Below are positions 41,456 to 52,893 of a stretch of DNA of 64,000 nt, piece after piece. The notes beneath the pieces are model-generated. The model saw only the letters and a program-made list of their open reading frames with translations. It did not search any database and was not told where the DNA came from. Numbering within the stretch: the first letter of the stretch is position 1; each line of letters opens with the position of its first letter. A program made the position numbers and the translations under genes. This DNA is from Gracilaria gracilis (taxonomy: Eukaryota > Rhodophyta > Florideophyceae > Gracilariales > Gracilariaceae): positions 124,001 through 188,000 of the forward strand of contig JARGSG010000005.1 of the NCBI GenBank assembly GCA_030374805.1, given 5' to 3'.

Positions 41456-43189
41456 ATGTCTAGAGTCCCCGAGGATATTAGACGTCTCTTTCTTGGCCCA
41501 CAACACTCTAAGTTTGAAGAACTTCTGTATTCTACTCTCTTCCAAGCCCAGAATGCCATCTTAATCCGCAATTCACTGGCAGAACCTCGCACCCACGCTA
41601 CTTCGTCGAACTATCTCCACCTCTTGGAAAGGATGCACGACTCTGGAATGCTAACCTGGTCTCTCCAATCGAAGGAAGACGAACGTTACTCACAACTCGC
41701 GGACGTCATCCAACTTACGCTATTCGCTGTCACGAAATCACCGCAAGAAGACCGTTTGATATCTTGGCCTCGCGTTCAAAATCTCCTTCTGCCCGACCCA
41801 CCATATACCTCTCTCCCCGATCCAAGTCTCTTTCAGTCCATCCCTCCCCCTCCCACTCAATTGTCCGCCATCTACCTGGATGTAGCCAATATGTTTCATA
41901 GTATTGTCCTCCCCTCCACGCTTTCAAGGCTTTTCCCACTGCAGAAAGTCACCACTGACAACTTATCTTCCTCTTTTATCGCAAGAATCTCTCAATTTCT
42001 CAGGAAGCCCATTGGAAAAGGAGTGTGGCTTCGACCATGCCAGGCAACAATGCCTATGGGGTTTAAATGGTCAGTCTATATCAGTCATACATTTGCAGGC
42101 CATCTCCTTCAAGAGTCATTTCATATATTCCGCCAGTCCCGCATTGCCCCTCTCGCTGCCTTACGCCTACTGCCTTTGTGCCGGGAGAATGCTCCGTTCG
42201 TCGTCAGCGAAACTCTATCTCTGCTGCTCCATATTATCGATGACATCGGTATTGTCGTCTGTAATTGGACCCCGCAAGCACTACTCATTCTCTATAAGAT
42301 CTTGAGAACAGTATTCTCCGCAGCGAATTTACCGATCAAACCAAGCAAATCGTGTCCCTTCGGCAGCGTCGTGCGACAGAACCTCCCCTTCATCGGCTGT
42401 ATCTGGAACTTGCAAGATGGCCTCATCTTCCCTATCCGATGCAAAATGGACAGACTGCACTGTTCTTTGCAAGAACTCTTTCGATCCAGCACGATCAACC
42501 ACCATGAATGGCAGTCTATTCTTGGGAAACTCATATGGCCTGCCTTGATTAACCGAACCCTCTTGTCATGTTTCAACGCTATTTATAGACACTCTTCTTG
42601 CCTTGAGAGTCCGAATATTACTCTATCGGAACAGGACAAGAAGGAGATATCTCTATTGTCCACTCTTCTGCCGATGGCGGTCGTAGATGTCAGGTTACCT
42701 ATCTCGAACATTATTGACACCTTCGATGCGTCGCCTACCGAAGGGGCTGTCCTATTCTCAATTGTACCCACTCATCTCGCTACAGAACTCTGGCGACTAT
42801 CACAGGCCCTGGCACAAAACCCCAATTCTCAAGGCATCGCATTCATGACGAACACAGAAAAGGTTCGCAGAATTTACAAATCTCTCTCCTGGAGTACGGC
42901 GATCGTACACAAATGGAACAAGCCCGAACATATTAATTGCCTCGAGACAGCAACCGCAGTACTAGCTCTAAACTGGCTCATCCATCATGGCCTTAACCGA
43001 TGCCGGTTAATATTCTTCACAGACTCAATGGTCACCCTTGGAGCCCTGAGAAAAGGAAAATTCTCGTCTACTTTGCTTCTTCTCCGCTGCCGTCGATTTG
43101 GATCATTATGCCTCGCAGTCGGGATACGCGTGTCTTTCGTTCACATTCCGACGGAAATGAACGCGGCCGATGAACCATCTCGGCCATAA
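41456..43189 (+). CDS. pol: reverse transcriptase / RNase H of the YR element
   Basis: 577 residues. RT: AIYLDVANMFHSIVL (first Asp), TMPMGFKWSVYISHTFA (motif B), the catalytic pair in LLHIIDDIGIVV, and LPIKPSKSCPFG with PFIGCIWNL (later RT motifs). RNase H: IIDTFDASPTEGAVLF (D), NCLETATAVLAL (E), RLIFFTDSMVTLGALRKGK (D) and HIPTEMNAADEPSR (D). The DIRS-type RNase H with a terminal ADEPSR motif supports the YR-element class. No stop or frameshift is seen. The original start may lie upstream, as the frame before 41456 is closed by decay or by design. Confidence 0.82.
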   Translation: MSRVPEDIRRLFLGPQHSKFEELLYSTLFQAQNAILIRNSLAEPRTHATSSNYLHLLERMHDSGMLTWSLQSKEDERYSQLADVIQLTLFAVTKSPQEDRLISWPRVQNLLLPDPPYTSLPDPSLFQSIPPPPTQLSAIYLDVANMFHSIVLPSTLSRLFPLQKVTTDNLSSSFIARISQFLRKPIGKGVWLRPCQATMPMGFKWSVYISHTFAGHLLQESFHIFRQSRIAPLAALRLLPLCRENAPFVVSETLSLLLHIIDDIGIVVCNWTPQALLILYKILRTVFSAANLPIKPSKSCPFGSVVRQNLPFIGCIWNLQDGLIFPIRCKMDRLHCSLQELFRSSTINHHEWQSILGKLIWPALINRTLLSCFNAIYRHSSCLESPNITLSEQDKKEISLLSTLLPMAVVDVRLPISNIIDTFDASPTEGAVLFSIVPTHLATELWRLSQALAQNPNSQGIAFMTNTEKVRRIYKSLSWSTAIVHKWNKPEHINCLETATAVLALNWLIHHGLNRCRLIFFTDSMVTLGALRKGKFSSTLLLLRCRRFGSLCLAVGIRVSFVHIPTEMNAADEPSRP

Positions 43190-43396
43190 GAGAGAGCCGT
43201 GTCAAAGACTCTCTGAAAGAGCGTCACCTCAATATCTTTCGTCGATCACGGGATGGGAACAGTACATCTCCTGTCGAAAGTACTGCGTGCTTTAGATTGT
43301 GCTTACCTGCCCGGTGTTAAGACATGGCTGTCTGCACCACCCAGTACCCAGACATTAAAGATCTTACGCCGCGAAGCAATAGCTTTGCGATGAATA

Positions 43397-43562
43397 ATAT
43401 ATTTTCGAGGGCCCGCAGAAGTGGATTTATTAGAGCTAGTTCTAGAAGCGGCTTGGCGCAAGATGCTCTTAAACGACACAGACGACCTTGGTGATCGTCC
43501 TGCTGCGTTGTTCACCAAGACGACTTTGGTTGTTTCCATCAACTTGCGCCACGCTCGCTTTA
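43397..43562. repeat. right 166-bp terminal direct repeat of the YR element
   Basis: Matches 37927-38092 with four differences noted by eye. Confidence 0.85.
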
Positions 43563-43660
43563 TTTCGTTACTGCGCAGGCTACGAGCACGACACACACGT
43601 GCTACGCATACGTGGCCACATGTGGCGCTTCTGCCTTGCACGAGGCGCTCGGGTATTAGA
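43563..43660. repeat. right half of the dispersed repeat split by the YR element
   Basis: TTACTGCGCAGGCTACGAGC and following, matching 54394-54480 of the uninterrupted copy. Confidence 0.75.
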
Positions 43661-43762
43661 GAGTTTACGCAAGAGCAATTCTCGTACAAATATGGTAGTC
43701 AGAAGTTACAGGGTGCCAACCTGTCTTTCGTGGCTACGAAGTGTACGAGAATTGCATAAGAA

Positions 43763-43864
43763 TTTTCGTAGGAACCTCGATTCCTACGAAACTCTCGTGG
43801 TGCAAATCTGATATTGCTGGTTCATAGGTTATGAAACAGCAATGTCAGAGTTACACCACGAGAG
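43763..43864. repeat. two adjacent hairpins
   Basis: First TTTCGTAGGAA/TTCCTACGAAA, a perfect 11-bp stem with a 6-nt loop (about 43764-43791). Directly next to it is a 28-bp imperfect stem (43792-43819 with 43837-43864, about 24 of 28 pairs) beginning CTCTCGTGGTG. This could be a small folded RNA or the stump of a hairpin-ended element. Confidence 0.6.
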
Positions 43865-44029
43865 TCGTTAGAGTAACCTTATCAGCTTTCTCTCAGAGCA
43901 TCACCACCCATTTTTCAAACTCCAATCCAATTCCTGCCACCAGGCGGCAATTTACTGGTTGGCTTCAAATCCACAAACAAACGACCTCTTTCGAATCCAG
44001 ATTTTTGCACTACAGGCGATCACTGTTAT

Positions 44030-44170
44030 TAGTGTGGACCACACTAAATCTGAACCCCCGATTCTGGAGCACTTCACAGGAATTACTGTGGTCCACACTA
44101 TTTCGGTGTCTACACTATTAGTTATGCGGTTTAATAAATTTGGACCACACTAATTAAAATTTTACCAAAA
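44030..44170. repeat. cluster of TAGTGTGGAC terminal-repeat motifs, left side
   Basis: Several direct and inverted copies of TAGTGTGGAC and GTCCACACTA (about 44034, 44092 and 44142) lie outside the left end of the pogo/Tc1-like element, as if copies of its ends had piled up or nested. Confidence 0.55.
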
Positions 44171-45948
44171 TAGTGTGGACTGTGTTCACTCTATTGCACC
44201 AAGAACTTGAACGTTGAAGTTGTCGCGACACTTGGAAACGATCGCTTGGAGCTCAGGGAAGAGCTGCCGCTCTTCCCATTGTCCGTTCAGGTTCAACCCA
44301 AGGCCACGTCTTATCATTGCCTTCTGGGCGAAAGTAACTCTGTCTGCGCCACGTTGGCTACTTACCGCCCGCACCGACTGCGCAGCCAACTTGAAAAAAT
44401 GCCACTTCCGGGATTTGATAACTTCCCGGATGCTCTGCGACCGTCCACCCACATTCCGTTCTGTAACATGGACATCTTAAATTCATCCCAATCATTGCGC
44501 CAATATGTTTTGAGCTTTTGAATGACGAAGCTGTCTGCGGGCTGCATTAAATGTCTGGCATTGCAAAGGAAAAAGCGGATCTCGGTGTTACTCTCAGATA
44601 GAACCTTCCTCACTGCTTCTGTTATGTCTTGCGAACTAACTTTGTCCATGTACAGCACGCGTTTCCTCCCGTTCTGCAACGGTGCGAGTACTCTCTTCTC
44701 ACTAACTCACTGGAGAAAAACGCGTTTGTCCATCCATGCCTATGGGCCTGTTCAATATGTGACCCCAGGGAAATCGTCAACAAGTCCGCGGATTGAATAA
44801 TTCTTGTCTACATTCTTGAATATCATCATCGGGGTCTCAAGTCTGGCGTTGGTTCCTCCAGCAATTAACACCATCATCGTCATCCCATCGTTACCAGAGA
44901 CGACATCTGCATACCGAACGCGTTCCTCGCCGAAAAAAGCCAGAGTCTTGTGGTCAACCATGTTGAAGCAGAAGTGCGTCTCTTCGGCGTTAAACACGTT
45001 TTTTTCCCGCAAAGACTGGCTGCAAAACTCTCGAGCAACTTGGCCGAGATGATAGGCTACCTCTCTCTCGATTTGTTTTTGCTTGGCTGGTGATACTATG
45101 AGCTTCCCGCACTGGGCACGGCTTACAATGTGCTTCCTTTCCATGAAGGATTGTACCCACCGAACCGTGATTCGATCCTTAATCAACACATTGCTGCGTG
45201 GATCAATCATATTTTTGTGGTAGGGTCCGGAACTATTGAGACCAATCAGGTAAAGGGCCAAACGTCGAAGAAGCCTCATGTTAAACTTCACGCCACACTT
45301 GCGTAAACGGTTAAACTCTTCAAGAAGGTCGCCGTGCAAGGCGGCTACCCAGGGTGTCGTAATTCGCCCACTTCCTTTCGATTTGCATTAATTGCGTTTC
45401 AAGCCTCTTTTGATGTGCTTCACGAACGATATATTTCTGAGTCTTGACAACTGATTGTGACCCACCGTTAAAGACGTTCGCAATTTCCAATACCGGCTAG
45501 CCCTTTGTATATTGGCTTTGTACGAGGAGCGGAAGTATTGTGGAAAGGTTTTCACTGCCCGTGAGGTGACGTGCTTCTCGCCATGAGCAATGGCATCTGC
45601 TACCATCCATCGTGCAATTTTGGCACGATTTATGTGCCTGACGACAACCTGAGGTTTTCTGCTTGGTTTAGGAGCTTCTGCTGGGTTGAGAGGAATGGAG
45701 GAGGGTGTTGGGTCATTTTGAACTGGATTGGCGTCGATCTCGGTGTTTGGGGGGCTCTCGTTTGTGTTTGGGACTGAGGACATGCTGGCAAATGCGCTGC
45801 GTATGGGGGAAGCGCCAAGAGACATTATTGCCGATGATTGCAGGTAGCTGGTAATGGATTGCTTGGAGCAGGTGACCTGTGGTAGGCTTCGTCTGATTTG
45901 GCTCGCAAACGTAAACCAGAAAGCCTGAAACTCGTTCAGTCCACACTA
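44171..45948 (-). mobile_element. pogo/Tc1-like DNA transposon of the type common in oomycetes
   Basis: About 1,778 bp between TAGTGTGGACTG and CAGTCCACACTA. The terminal TA may be the target duplication. It holds one decayed transposase. More copies of the end motif lie outside both ends, so the exact limits are uncertain. Confidence 0.65.
44186..45825 (-). pseudogene. pogo/Tc1-like transposase remnant
   Basis: Reads from 45825 with a DNA-binding N-terminus (RHINRAKIARWMVADAI...KTFPQYF). It then shows LLEEFNRLRKCGVKFN, RWVQSFMERKHIVSRAQ, the first catalytic site in FNAEETHFCFNM, VRYADVVSGNDGMTMMVLIA, the second site in VLYMDKVSS and the third in RHLMQPADSFVIQKLK. The tail GLNLNGQWEERQLFPELQ ends at 44186. 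This order matches pogo/Tc1-like transposases abundant in oomycetes. In-frame stops occur at 45388, 44752 and at two or more further sites up to 44700; only one frameshift (near 44450) is needed. Confidence 0.75.
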
Positions 45949-46045
45949 ATTATGAATGCCCTCGCACTGAACGTGTGTGAATTAGTGTGTTCCACACAAT
46001 ATTGTGTGTCTACAGTATTTCAGAACCCACACTATTAACAGTACC
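45937..46045. repeat. cluster of TAGTGTGGAC terminal-repeat motifs, right side
   Basis: CAGTCCACACTA, then AATTAGTGTGTTCCACACAA and CCCACACTATTAA, arranged as inverted copies. This mirrors the cluster on the left. Confidence 0.5.
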
Positions 46046-46495
46046 CGCCTGTACCTCCCACCGCTTGTCTCCAAACAGGACTCCAACAACAGAGATTGCC
46101 AGCACAAAATGTCTCCAAACCAATAACGGCTTTTCGAACAGAACAGACTTGAAGAGTTTGCCATTGCATTTTTGCATCAAACGACGTCAATAGCCATACT
46201 TTGTCAACGACCAAACCACTGAGAATCGCTTCCAGGCAAATCCCCAAAAATCTTTCGAGACTACGCTGGTGCTCAAATTCATTATATGATCAAATCCTTT
46301 TGTCCAAGTACGTCTTTCCGTTCTGAAACACACAAATCTGGACCTGCACAGCCAAAATCTACTTTTGAACGCAGATTTGGAATGCCACGATCCGTTTACA
46401 ACACTATATGTACACAGGTTGTTCAAAACTTTGCGTGCATTTTCCAATGACAAAATCTTGAGGCTACCATTATAATATCTAAAACAACAATTTTA

Positions 46496-47165
46496 AAAGT
46501 CGTGTGTACGCTCAGAGAGCTAGCATATGGAAGTGCAGCAGATTTAGCTGATGATATGTTCAATGTCTCGGAAACTACTGCACGAAAATGTTTGGAAGAA
46601 TTTTGAGTAACTGTAAGGAATATTTTTTCACCAATATACCTACTGTTTCCGAATGCGACAGATCTAAAGAGAATAGAACGTGAGTTTGGCTCCGTTGGAT
46701 TTCGTGGTTGTGTTTGTTGTCTTGACTGTGCTGGATGGAAATGGAAGAACTGTCCCACAGCTCTGCAGGGTATTATCGTCGGAAAGGAAAAGGAGCCATC
46801 AGTGAGAATGAAAGTACTATGTTCATTAGGTTTCTGGATCTGGTCCTTTTTGTTTGGGCTCCCTGGCTCAATAAATGACCACAATATTCTAAAGGTTAGT
46901 CGTTACTTGTTTTCTAGTTCTTTCCGGTGTGTACCCACCAATACCACCGAGCTTCACTCTAAATGGAGAGCTCTTGGACTGGTTCAACTATTTAACAGTT
47001 TTCATTTACCCTCCGTGGAAGATATTCATGACGGCCTATAGTATTCAAACATCGACGTAGCACAAATTATACAGTAGACTTCACGAAGGTCTACGAAATA
47101 TGTAGAAAGGGTTTTTGGAGTATTGTTTCGCCGCTTTAAGATGTTGTTTATTGCAAGCGAGTATT
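46496..47165 (+). pseudogene. Harbinger-type transposase remnant (Plant_tran/ALP1-like)
   Basis: Reads TLRELAYGSAADLADDMFNV, a TGA, then RGCVCCLDCAGWKWKNCPTA (first catalytic Asp) and FLFGLPGSINDHNIL (second). The frame then shifts to FTLNGELLDWFNYLTVFIYP and shifts again to VERVFGVLFRRFKML. This is the order of the Plant_tran (PF04827-type) Harbinger transposases. At least two frameshifts and one stop make it an old remnant. It belongs to a different branch from the DDE_4 gene at 6.4 kb. No terminal repeats were found. Confidence 0.75.
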
Positions 47166-48849
47166 GGAGTAAAAAGGGATATCTCTTTCTGATGTGATTT
47201 TCTTTCCTGCAAGTGAGAACTTTGAATTTGTTCGAGGCAGAGCTGCGGCGGGGAAAGGAGTATTTTTCAAAACTTTCACGCTAAATGCTTTTTGATGGCT
47301 GTTATGGTTGCAAGAAAATATATCAGGGCTTCTCCTTCGAAAAGATGCATCATTGTCTTTATAAGTTTGAATTGGGAGATTTTCTCTTGAAATCTTGGTA
47401 GCAATAAGCATAAGAGAATATCAAGAATGATGAAACCCTTGCACTTGTAGGTACCATAGCGTCGGTTCCTTTTATTTGCTGCACATATGAATCTTCTTTA
47501 ATTAACATAACATTAATAACATGTTTCTGAATAGTAAACCCGTTTTATTTAATCAAAATTTTTTTTGTATTCGATCATTTTTGGATTCTACTTGCCCAAT
47601 TCAATATAATTCTTGTAAATTATATTAATTTCTGAAGAATAAGGTAAGTTGTTATTGATCTTCTAATGATCTGCTATGGTAAATTCCATAATTTGCGATC
47701 GCAATGCCTGTGATATTTTCGTATGTAGATGTACTTTTTTTCAATATGTGGCGCTTGTATATTTTCTTGGCTCTCAAATAATGTTGGAAGGGAATACCAG
47801 AATGAACAACACTTTCTAGTTTTGTAGATTGCCGAAAGATGTTGTAAATATAAGTGTCGATAAATATATAGCCAAGTACACGAATATTTAGTTTTAGAGG
47901 GTAAAAGCGAGACATAGGTAACTTAATGTTTTTGCTGTTAATATCTACGATACCTAGTCTAGTTTTTGCATGTTACAATCTTATATTTTTATCGATATAA
48001 AGGCCAACAGAATAATGGAAAAAAATTTGACTAACCGTCTTCCCAAGTTAACTTTTTGAAAAGTTTTATCATGTTCGGGAAAAGTAATGTCCAATACCGC
48101 ATGCACTGCTTATTTTTTTCGGCATTAAAATTAACTTGTATACCACAATTACCGTTGCGTAAGGTGCGCTTGAAAGATGTCGTATGGAAAATCTCGTATG
48201 GAGCGTGTAACCTGTGGACACCAAAATTTCCACGAGAATTGCTCAGGCGTAGACACCGTCCCTCATGCAAAGCGACTCATTGTTCTACACACCAGAAGTG
48301 AGGATCCTTCACTAGTGATCCATCCAGAACTAACAACTTAATTTGTTCATCATAAAGTATAGGCCTCATTGTTGAATAGACCGGCCTCTTTCCTGCAAAG
48401 CGTCTTTCAGCCATAGAAAACTTGATAGTGACAATAACACATCTGGTGTGACAATATTTGTGGCTCAACGTAGATGAAACAAACAATGAAACAAAACGTT
48501 GGCACCAGTAAACACGAAAACCTAAGCAACATTCACAACCATGCAAAACAAAACAATGCGCCCTTTTGGGAAAAACTAGAAATATTTCAAACCAAAACAT
48601 CATCATACAAAACAAAAAAGGACAAAACAGACTAAGAACTTCATCTGCAGAGTACAAAACAAGAAAAAAATACGCATTGAAGCAAAATAGCAGACAAAAA
48701 ATAAAACTTAAGCAAAGTTAGTTACTCCTATAGTTTTGTCTTAGAACGAGTCAAGTTTCGTGAGGCTGAACATACCCCGCACGTCTACGAGAAAAGCACA
48801 ATTTGTCAATATGTTGGCCACTTTAGACTCCCTAAAATATGATTAAAAT
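47166..48849. other. AT-rich region, no gene seen
   Basis: Only short frames (60-126 codons) without motifs. The region may contain the 3' LTR of the copia remnant, but I could not pair it with a 5' copy. Confidence 0.5.
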
Positions 48850-51800
48850 CAACAACTTTGTTATGATAACGTTCTCGCACATGACGCGTCTTCCTTTCAA
48901 TGCGCTTATTATGACCTGAAATCTGCAAATTCTTCGTCGAAGACCAAGCAGCCGATCTTTCCTCCAGGATCTTGATGGATTCGAATCAAAACATTTCGCT
49001 CCAAGGGTGGTGATGGTCAAATTCCCAAAACAATTTGCGCATCCATGTGGGTTCTTTAGCACAAGTAAACAAAATAACGTACTCTGCTTCCACCCATGAA
49101 AGAGCGATGACTGTGTGACGCTTAGAACGCAACATAATCGATGCGAAGTTGACGACGATAAAGAATCCATTTTTGAATTTACGAGTGTGTATACATACTC
49201 CCAATCGGGGTCAGCGTACGCACAAATTGAGGTCGGAGATATACTCTTACTCGCAGGACAGTGAAGTCCATAGTGCTTTGTTACTGCCAAATACCTGAAG
49301 ATTTTTTTTCAACATTCCCATGTGTCGGTCAAAAGGTTATGCAGATGTTCCAAAAGTGCTGATATCGGGAAGGAGAGATCCGGACGCGTAGAAGGTGAAA
49401 TTTATAATAGTCCACTAATTCCAGAACGATAGTGTGCATGGTCAGAAAGGGGGAGTGCTTTCCCGTTTTCCTTGTAGGCAAGAGGTCCCCATTTGATGGC
49501 AGTAGAGTGCCAACGGCGTTGGCTTGTTGCATGCCAAACATTTTCAGTAGCAGCGAAGCTTAGCCGTATTGGTTGACCTTGATGCCAAGAGGGGAACGTT
49601 GGATGCTCCAGCCGATAAACAACTTCGGTTCTCCGTAGATTTTTACATCGAATAATGCGGCCAGCCGTTCCTTGAAGTATGTTAGAAGATCCATGCTATT
49701 GGAGGCAAGGGCGCAGTCGTCCACGATGACGGCCACGATGACGAATTAGTCCTCTTCGCGGAACATGAAAACTCTCGAGTGGAGAGCAAAGGTCACGAAT
49801 TTCCATGATATTAATATGCCCGAGAACAGCGAGCCCCATATTACACCGGCTTGTACTGCCCCGTAGAGGGAGTTGAAGAGTTTGCAGACATAACCAGGTT
49901 TGTGTTGAAGACCGGAGCAGTCCGTCGGTTGTTCCATGATAATTAGAACATCAAGTTTGCCGTAGAGATACGCGTTTGATATGTCTGCTTCTTCGAGTAT
50001 TAGGTTCTCTGACGCAGGGACGTCGAGCAGATTCGGAAAGCTTCCTGACATGCGACAGGGGCGTAAGTGTGTAGTGGGTCGAAGTCAATGAAGGACTTCT
50101 GCTTGTCACCACGAAGACAGCAGCGAGCTTTCTTTAGGAACTTCTTTCCAACTCCATCCAACATCTTCTCCTTGGAAACCCAAGTGTAAGGAACCGGTTT
50201 CATGCCGGCCTCCGGAGGAATGAGTTACCATGTATTTCGCTTGATATGTGCGTTCATTTCACGATCAATGGCCCTGCATCATCCCAGGTCTTTGCAGGCT
50301 TCCTTGAAGGAGTGAGGGACTGAAGGATCATCCTAAGTCTTTCTCGACACCCATACTCATGCGAAGTTCTGGGTTATATTATTCAAAGCCTTTACCAGAT
50401 CTTCCTCCAAGTCCGGTGAGTGTGTTGCAGTTTTTTCAGTGGGTTCCGTCTCCTCTGTTTCCTGTTGCCTCGTGATTCCTTCTAGGAGGCTGGTGAGGTT
50501 TGGCAGAGGAGAGGAGTTGATCGGCTGGAAATGTAATACACGGCAATTGACAACTGAGTTCTTCTCCGGTACGAACACGCGAGTGATTGTGGTGTCTCTT
50601 TGCATGCCCACGAAGTGAGCAAACATAGAGCGAGGAAGGACCTTCTTGTTGGCAACGGTTTTGGAGTGGTATGTGAAGGCTAGCCAGGCTGACCAAAACT
50701 AGGAATGTATGCGAGGTCAATGTTAGTTGTTGGGCCCTATTCTAGGATAGAAATCTGTCCTGTATCCTTGAGGATGGGGCTTGTTTCCTTAACCAGTTCG
50801 GGTGATTCATTGCTTCAGCCCAGAAGACGATCGGAAGTTTGCTAGCAAAAAGTAGAACGCGAGTACTACTCTAATGCTTTTGGATGAGCCTTTCTGCAGC
50901 TCCATTAGAATCCGATGCATAGCCTGGAGAGTAGTCCAAAGAGACGCCATGATCGAAGCAAAACTTGTCCAACTCGTTGCTCTTAAGTTCTCCGGCCCCG
51001 TCCAGGCGAACATTCTTCAAGCTAACCCAGAGGTTTAGTTAAAGCTCCGAACGGGGTTTGTACCATTCCAGGTGTTTCAAGAGGCCTGGTCTGGTTTTGT
51101 CCTTGAGAAAGAATACATCGGGCTTCGAGGTATAGTCGTCCAATATTGCTAGAGCATAGATTGCTTCTCAGAGAGAGGGCGAGATCTTTCCAGACACGTC
51201 TATGTGGATGAGATCCAACGGCTGTGATGTGGAAACAGATCGAGGGCGAGCCACCAGTGGATTCCGTTTCATTTTTTCAGTGCGGCAGGGGACGCACGTT
51301 AATGATTCCAGGATGGAGCGTTGAAAGTAGGGAACGGACTCGAAGGATTTGGCGAGATTCTGATACAGGCTTGAGTGCAAATGACCAGTTTGGCCATGCC
51401 ATTCCATAGTCAGTTCTTGTTTGCTATTACTGGCGTTGACCACCATGACTTGTTTGTTGTCCTCCCGAAGGTTCATGATGTATAAACCGTGGTGGATTCC
51501 TGTTTCCCAAATGATATGTGAGTTTCGTTTTGGATCCATGATAAAACATCCGTTGAAGAGGCAGATGGTGGAGCTGAAAACCACCATGGAGTCCACACTT
51601 AGTACTCCCACTGAGAGAATGTTCGATTGAAACGCAGGAGTGTGATAGGCTTCAACGACGTATCCACTGTTGAGAGGGATCCAGACGTGACCCTTTCCGA
51701 TAAGGCGATCTGTGCCATAAGCATCCTGCACAGTTTTAATATCAATGCGTTCGTATCGGATAAATGATTTACGCGAGTACAAGAAATGATGTAGGCAGAT

Positions 51801-52893
51801 GAACCCTTGGTTTGAGATAAAAGTGCGACATTACTCTTATACTTCGCCATGTTACAGTTTAATGGAGGTGAGGGAGGAGGATCTTCATGTCTTTGCACCA
51901 CATAGGATCTGGGGTAAGAGTTTCGGTTTGCATCATCTTCCTACTTTGGTGCAAAGCGAGACTTCCAATTAGACTGCCGCTGTTCAATTTGGTTTTCATC
52001 TTGATCGCGTTGCGATCGACGAGAGCCATCATTTGAGCGGGTCTACTGACGACGGTCAGAACGAGAGTTTTGTCGTTGATTGTTGTCCGACTGGTCCCGT
52101 TGGCGTTTGTAGCAATCTCTCGCATAATGTCCACGACGTCCGTACTAATAGCAGTTATCATCGTTGCGACCTTTCACCATTGAGGACTTATTATTATTAC
52201 GATGGCGTCCTCGGCGTCCACCTTTGTTTGCCATGTTTGCTTTGGGTTGTGTCGACGTTGCAGTTGCAGTGGACTGGGTTTTCTGAAGGTTGTTCGAATA
52301 CTTGCGCCGAGTAACTTCTGCTTCGACTCCGTTCAGGATAGAATCGAATCCAGTTTCAGTAAGGTCTGACATCATGGCCAGAGGGGCGAAGGAATTGGTA
52401 AGGCTTCGGATGAGCTTTGAAACCTTTTCCTTATCCAAAAGTTCCTCGTCGTATGTGCCCAGTTTTCCAACAGTTTCCAAGAACTTTGAGACGTGTTTGT
52501 TCCAGTCATCGTTGTCTTTGTACATCAGAGTGTCTAACTTGTGACGAATGTTTTGGATGACTTGCGTGTTCTCGAAGTGGTGTATACACGCTTAAGCTCG
52601 TCCCATAGCTCTTTGGCAGGCTTCTCGTCATCGTCAGCAAATGCTAGGACGAGTGCGAGAGGGGAGTCACCAAGGCACAGTGGGATAGTGCTTTTGGCTT
52701 TGACCGACTTTTCAAACCAGGATCTGTGTGTCCGGTTGTTCACGTTGAATCTCTCGGGGCAGGGATTCCAGCCAGTCAGGAATGCGTCTTCGCGACGGAG
52801 ATACGCGAGTAGACAGCGGTGCCACAATATGTAGTCCGTCGGCACCTTGAGCTTCGGAGGCTTTCCAAGGATGCCTTCTTGAGAACCTGACAT
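48850..52893 (-). pseudogene. Ty1/copia retrotransposon remnant (gag to RNase H)
   Basis: Pieces of one copia polyprotein lie in order on the minus strand, broken by many stops and frameshifts. Gag begins at ATG 52893 (PTDYILWHRCLLAYLRRED, LCLGDSPLALV, AKELWDELKRVYTTS) and continues to 52145. A zinc-knuckle-like GHYARDCYKR lies near 52120 with one Cys lost. The pre-integrase part has EWHGQTGHLH and CVPCRTEK, then integrase PLDLIHIDVSG near 51190. RT pieces are at 50203-49746 (EEADISNAYLYGKLD, YVCKLFNSLYGAVQA) and VIVDD near 49735. RNase H is near 49230-48990 (AYADPDWE, VALSWVEAEYV-like). The order PR-IN-RT-RH is that of Ty1/copia. Confidence 0.78.

Larger units (their letters stand above)
37927..43562 (+). 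mobile_element. tyrosine-recombinase retroelement (DIRS-like) with direct terminal repeats
   Basis: 5,636 bp bounded by 166-bp direct repeats (37927-38092 and 43397-43562) that differ at only four positions by eye. The order inside is tyrosine recombinase, gag-like protein, then reverse transcriptase with RNase H. DIRS, Ngaro and PAT elements normally have gag, RT-RNaseH, then YR. There is no DDE integrase. The flanks match the two halves of the uninterrupted repeat at about 54302-54485, which serves as an empty site. The recombinase has stops; the other two genes look largely intact. Confidence 0.8.

Noticed and set aside
43421-43759. 112-codon frame over the right terminal repeat of the YR element
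   Set aside because: It starts inside the 166-bp repeat and runs across its border into the target repeat; the left copy of the repeat lacks the same continuation.
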